Of a stretch of DNA of 16,660 nucleotides, positions 13,778-16,660 are shown one piece after another (position 1 is the first letter of the stretch; every line of letters starts with the position of its first letter). Location: positions 1-16,660 of the forward strand of contig JAICSD010000036.1 of NCBI GenBank assembly GCA_025937075.1. The letters are read 5' to 3'. Position numbers and translations under genes: made by a program. This stretch comes from Vicinamibacteria bacterium (GTDB lineage: Bacteria > Acidobacteriota > Vicinamibacteria > Vicinamibacterales > 2-12-FULL-66-21). Below the pieces are notes generated by a model. It saw nothing but the letters and a program-made list of their open reading frames with translations, did no database searches and had not been told where the DNA came from.

Positions 13778-13798
13778 GGCGGCCCTGAAGAGGCCGCC
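13778..13798. repeat. Inverted repeat at the start of the 17-bp repeat cluster
   Basis: GGCGGCC (13778-13784) and GGCCGCC (13792-13798) are exact reverse complements around CTGAAGA, seven bases after the isomerase stop. It forms a GC-rich hairpin without a following T-run, so termination is possible but weak. The right arm runs into the first 17-bp tandem unit. Confidence 0.55.
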
Positions 13799-13843
13799 CC
13801 ACGACTACAGCCGCCCCACGATTTCAGGCGCCCCCCGACTACA
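13793..13843. repeat. Three head-to-tail 17-bp repeats
   Basis: Three directly abutting 17-bp units: GCCGCCCCACGACTACA (13793-13809), GCCGCCCCACGATTTCA (13810-13826) and GGCGCCCCCCGACTACA (13827-13843). Units 1 and 2 differ at 2 positions and units 1 and 3 at 2. They lie between two hairpins in the convergent gap between the isomerase and racemase genes. This looks like a dispersed intergenic element, or part of one; no coding potential is evident. Confidence 0.75.
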
Positions 13844-13850
13844 AACCTCG

Positions 13851-13870
13851 CGCGGGCCTTCAGGCCCGCG
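13851..13870. terminator. GC-rich hairpin in the convergent gap (possible bidirectional terminator)
   Basis: CGCGGGCC (13851-13858) pairs with GGCCCGCG (13863-13870) around TTCA, and a T-A pair can extend the stem. On the plus strand TTTCGG follows, so it may end isomerase transcripts. The racemase stop codon (TCA on plus, 13860-13862) lies in its loop, so on the minus strand it would form right at the gene's end. The T-run is poor, hence moderate confidence. Confidence 0.5.
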
Positions 13871-15161
13871 TTTCGGGCGCGACGAGGTACAGATCCCGGC
13901 CTGCGTTCTCGACGATGAACGTGTCGGGATCCGTGCGGAACTGGTACGGGTCGAACGTGCGGTAATCGAGGAAGCCGAGTCGCACGCGACGGCAGGTCTC
14001 TTCCGGCACCTGTGACGCCAGCGTGATCCGGTATCTGGGCTCGTACTCGCCTTTCGCATTCTTCCGGCTGGCGTACGCGACGTGCGCCAGGTGCGCGGCG
14101 ACGCAGAGATTGCCGCGGAGCTCGTCCGAACCGTCGATCATCTCGCGCACCTGCTCGAGCGGCGCGTAGCCGTACTTCTCGATCAGCCGTCCATGCGTGA
14201 TCGAGATGTGTTTCAGGTGCGGCGCATAGATGATCAGCTCGCCGCCCGGCTCGACGATCGCGCCCAGCTTGTAGCTCGCCTTTCCTCCGACCCACAGCTC
14301 GTCATAATGCGAATCCAGCAGACCGACGACCCGGCGGTAGCGTCGTCCCGCGTACTTGATGTGCACGTCGCTGCTGACGGCGGCCGCGCGCCGCACCGTC
14401 TCGCGCACGTCCCCGGTGAACAGCGCGCGCGTCGTCACACCCGCCCGATCGCGTGTGACGACTGACGTGAAGGCGATCACAGGTACAGGGACGAGCGCCC
14501 CCGCGGCTTCGATCATGCGCCGCGTGGGCGTCTCGACGCGCCCGATGACGCGCTCGATCGTCGCGAGCGCGCCGAGCCAGTGCGTGAGGTGCGTCAGCTC
14601 CGGCCCGGCGACGCCGGGAAAAAAGTACTTCGCGCCGCCCGCGAAGCCCGCCACTTCGTGCGGGACGGTGGCGCCGATCACGAGGATGACGTCGTAGCTC
14701 CCGTCCGCGACCCGCGAGTTCAGCCGGACCGCGACGGCCTGATCGACGAGGCCGCCAGTCAGCGACGACACGTCGGCGGAGGACAGAGTCCCGATAGACG
14801 CGAGATTGTCCGGTCGATCCCAATGATGATCGAACACCTCGCCAAGCAGCGGGAGGTCGGCCTTGCCCCATCCGATCTTCTCGCGCTTGTCGGCATCCAC
14901 CATCGGCGGGTGCGTGCCCTGCGCGACGAGCGCGTCGAGGCGCGACGCGCCGATGCGCGCGAGGTGCTTCGAGACAATCGGAAACAGGACATCCGTGTTG
15001 TCGTCGCGCGTGCGATCGGGAATGACGGCCAGCACGCGCGCACCGCGCGGCACCTGATCCAGCGCCGACCCGGCGATCGCGTCGAGATCGGACGGAGAAA
15101 GCGATGCGTGCGCGCCGCCTGTCCCACTCACCGGCGGCGCCGATACCGTGGCGGATTTCAT
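13860..15161 (-). CDS. LarA-family nickel-dependent 2-hydroxyacid racemase/epimerase
   Basis: A 433-residue member of the lactate racemase LarA family (N-terminal DUF2088 domain). LarA interconverts D- and L-lactate with a nickel-pincer cofactor bound to a lysine. The key residues align by spacing: D49 and R52 (IPDRTR), H84 (GTHPPM), H168 (VPHEVAGF), the cofactor-linking K178 (GGAKYFFPG), H194 and a C-terminal lysine near 294-298 (VGGKASYK). Homologues act on lactate, malate, phenyllactate, 2-hydroxyglutarate or gluconate, so the substrate is open. Cofactor synthesis needs LarB, LarC and LarE, which are not in the window. ATG at 15161 is 9 bp after the dehydrogenase stop, with GGAAGAG in the end of that gene as a fair ribosome site. 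The two genes probably form an operon. L-lactate from fucose breakdown is an attractive but unproven substrate. Confidence 0.87.
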   Translation of the reverse strand: MKSATVSAPPVSGTGGAHASLSPSDLDAIAGSALDQVPRGARVLAVIPDRTRDDNTDVLFPIVSKHLARIGASRLDALVAQGTHPPMVDADKREKIGWGKADLPLLGEVFDHHWDRPDNLASIGTLSSADVSSLTGGLVDQAVAVRLNSRVADGSYDVILVIGATVPHEVAGFAGGAKYFFPGVAGPELTHLTHWLGALATIERVIGRVETPTRRMIEAAGALVPVPVIAFTSVVTRDRAGVTTRALFTGDVRETVRRAAAVSSDVHIKYAGRRYRRVVGLLDSHYDELWVGGKASYKLGAIVEPGGELIIYAPHLKHISITHGRLIEKYGYAPLEQVREMIDGSDELRGNLCVAAHLAHVAYASRKNAKGEYEPRYRITLASQVPEETCRRVRLGFLDYRTFDPYQFRTDPDTFIVENAGRDLYLVAPETRA

Positions 15162-15170
15162 CGAGCGCCG

Positions 15171-16660
15171 CTACTCTTCCTGCATGAACGGATATCGATA
15201 GTCCTTTGGCGGCGACAGCGTTTCCTTGATCGTGCGCGCGCTGACCCACCGCACGAGGTTCAGCTTCGATCCCGCCTTGTCGTTCGTGCCGGATCCGCGC
15301 GCACCGCCGAACGGCTGCTGTCCGACAACGGCACCGGTCGGCTTGTCGTTCACGTAGAAGTTGCCCGCCGCATTGCGGAGCGCGGAGCTGGCTTGCCGAA
15401 TCGCGCCGCGATCGCGCGCGAAGACGGATCCGGTCAGCGCATACGGCGAGGTCTTGTCCACGACGTCGAGCGTCTCCTCCCACTTGCCATCGGGATACAC
15501 GTAGGCCGTCACGACCGGCCCGAAGATCTCCTCGCAGAGCAGTCGATATCCCGGATCCTCGGTCTGCAACAGCGTCGGAGCGATGAAGTATCCGTCATCG
15601 CCGCTGGCGGTGCCGCCGTGCAGGACCTTCGCGTTCGCCTTTGCATCGTCGAGGTACTCGCTGATCTTCGCGAACGCCTTGCGATCGATGACGGCGCCCA
15701 TGAAGTTGCGGAAGTCGCGGACGTCGCCGACCTTCATGTCCTGCAGCATCGCGACAGTGCGATCGCGGACCTCGTTCCAGAGCGATTGCGCAACGTAGAT
15801 GCGGCTGGCCGCGGAACACTTCTGCCCCTGATACTCGTATCCACCGCGCGCGACGGCGACCGCCACTTCGGCCGGATCCGCCGACGGGTGCGCGATGATG
15901 AAGTCCTTGCCGCCCGTTTCGCCGACGAGGCGCGGGTAGGTCCGGTAGCGGCCCATGTTCGCGCCGACGCGTTTCCACATGCTGCTGAAGACGAACGTGC
16001 TACCGGTGAAATGCACGCCGGCGAGCTCCGGCGAATCGAGCAGCGCGTTCGTGATCTGGACGGCGTCCCCGGGCACGAAATTGATCACGCCTGGCGGCAT
16101 GCCCGCTGCTTCCAGGACCTTGAAGGTGTAGTACGCGCTGAGCATGGCGCTCGATGCGGGCTTCCACACGACCGTGTTGCCCATCAGCGCCGGCGCGGTG
16201 GTCAGGTTGCCGCCGATTGCGGTGAAATTGAATGGCGTCACCGCGTAGACGAAGCCCTCGAGGTTGCGATACTCCATCGCGTTCCAGACGCCCGCGCTGC
16301 TGATCGGCTGCTCGGTGTACAGCTCCTGCGCGAACGCGGCGTTGAAGCGCCAGAAGTCGATCATCTCGCACGCCGAATCGATCTCCGCCTGGTACACGGT
16401 CTTCGACTGGCCGAGCATTGTCGCGGCGTTGACTGTTGATCGCCACGTGGTCGCGAGCAGTTCGGCGGCGCGCAGCAGCACCGCCGCGCGGTCCTCCCAT
16501 GGCCAGCTCGCCCACTCGCGCCGCGCCGTCGCGGCAGCCGCGATCGCCTGCTCGATGTGCTCAGGGCCGGCCACGTGGTATTCGGCGAGGACGTGCTGGT
16601 GATTGTGCGGCATCACCGATTTCTCCGTGTGCCCCGTCCTGATCTCGCGCCCGCCGATGA
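15171..16660 (-). CDS. L-glutamate gamma-semialdehyde (1-pyrroline-5-carboxylate) dehydrogenase, N-terminus outside window
   Basis: An NAD-dependent aldehyde dehydrogenase matching the P5C dehydrogenase family (as human ALDH4A1), which oxidises glutamate semialdehyde to glutamate in proline breakdown. Signature stretches are NAATMLGQSK, EIDSACEMIDFWRFN, EGFVYAVTPFNFTAIGGNL, FTGSTFVF, GETGGKDF with the catalytic glutamate, and YQGQKCSAASR with the catalytic cysteine. The frame stays open to the window's right edge: IGGREIRTGHTEKS directly precedes MPHNHQHV and matches the family's N-terminal strand, so the true start lies beyond 16660 and the internal GTG/ATG near 16616 is not it. About 40-55 residues are probably missing. 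The racemase gene follows after 9 bp. A proline or hydroxyproline dehydrogenase nearby would confirm the pathway. Use on lactaldehyde is conceivable, but the sequence favours the standard substrate. Confidence 0.92.
   Translation of the reverse strand, partial: IGGREIRTGHTEKSVMPHNHQHVLAEYHVAGPEHIEQAIAAAATARREWASWPWEDRAAVLLRAAELLATTWRSTVNAATMLGQSKTVYQAEIDSACEMIDFWRFNAAFAQELYTEQPISSAGVWNAMEYRNLEGFVYAVTPFNFTAIGGNLTTAPALMGNTVVWKPASSAMLSAYYTFKVLEAAGMPPGVINFVPGDAVQITNALLDSPELAGVHFTGSTFVFSSMWKRVGANMGRYRTYPRLVGETGGKDFIIAHPSADPAEVAVAVARGGYEYQGQKCSAASRIYVAQSLWNEVRDRTVAMLQDMKVGDVRDFRNFMGAVIDRKAFAKISEYLDDAKANAKVLHGGTASGDDGYFIAPTLLQTEDPGYRLLCEEIFGPVVTAYVYPDGKWEETLDVVDKTSPYALTGSVFARDRGAIRQASSALRNAAGNFYVNDKPTGAVVGQQPFGGARGSGTNDKAGSKLNLVRWVSARTIKETLSPPKDYRYPFMQEE

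Noticed and set aside
13793..13843. CRISPR array
   Set aside because: The 17-bp units abut with no spacers, number only three, and no cas genes are present.
14580..16439. Open frame of 619 codons on the plus strand
   Set aside because: It covers the racemase and P5C dehydrogenase genes in antisense; both have intact catalytic motifs, while this product is Arg/Ala-rich and unrecognisable.
16611..16616. GTG/ATG at the right edge as the true start of the aldehyde dehydrogenase
   Set aside because: The frame continues to the window edge and the upstream residues IGGREIRTG match the conserved N-terminus of P5C dehydrogenases, so the gene is cut by the window.

Overview
The window is high-GC bacterial DNA, packed with genes on both strands. 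A PadR-type regulator is followed at once by a roughly 900-residue FtsX/MacB-like permease with no ATPase partner, an arrangement very common in Acidobacteriota. Together with the GC content, the Tat-exported sugar isomerase family and the short dispersed repeats, this suggests Acidobacteriota, perhaps class Vicinamibacteria. The taxonomy is inferred, because no rRNA or marker gene is present.

Positions 1-5776 (+) form one tight operon: the C-terminal part of a sugar-binding protein, a double ATPase, a membrane permease (an RbsABC-type importer), an L-fuconate dehydratase with every catalytic residue, and an old-yellow-enzyme-like flavoprotein. Three of the four junctions are 4-base stop/start overlaps. 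Positions 5788-8910 (+) hold the PadR gene and orphan permease behind their own promoter, which carries two copies of an inverted repeat. Positions 8974-10368 (-) encode a secreted GH29 alpha-L-fucosidase. A LacI-family regulator (10490-11503, +) diverges from it, and the 121 bp between them contain a good fucosidase promoter and two near-identical LacI-type operators exactly 22 bp apart. Next come an MFS transporter (11615-12826, +) and a Tat-signal TIM-barrel isomerase/epimerase (12887-13771, +). On the minus strand, a glutamate-semialdehyde (P5C) dehydrogenase that runs off the window's right edge is followed 9 bp later by a LarA-type nickel-dependent racemase.

The simplest reading is an L-fucose utilisation locus. 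The fucosidase releases fucose outside the cytoplasm, the ABC importer brings in a sugar, and the non-phosphorylating pathway goes through L-fuconate and its dehydration to 2-keto-3-deoxy-L-fuconate, ending in pyruvate and L-lactate or L-lactaldehyde. The LarA homologue could act on a 2-hydroxy acid such as lactate. The fucose dehydrogenase, fuconolactonase and the enzymes after the dehydratase are not in the window. The flavoprotein may supply an undescribed step.

Between genes there are several short structured repeats: a degenerate ATTG-rich tract (11504-11584), two GGGGTC-type palindromes (12818-12858), and three 17-bp tandem units flanked by hairpins (13778-13870). No tRNA, rRNA, CRISPR array or insertion sequence was seen.
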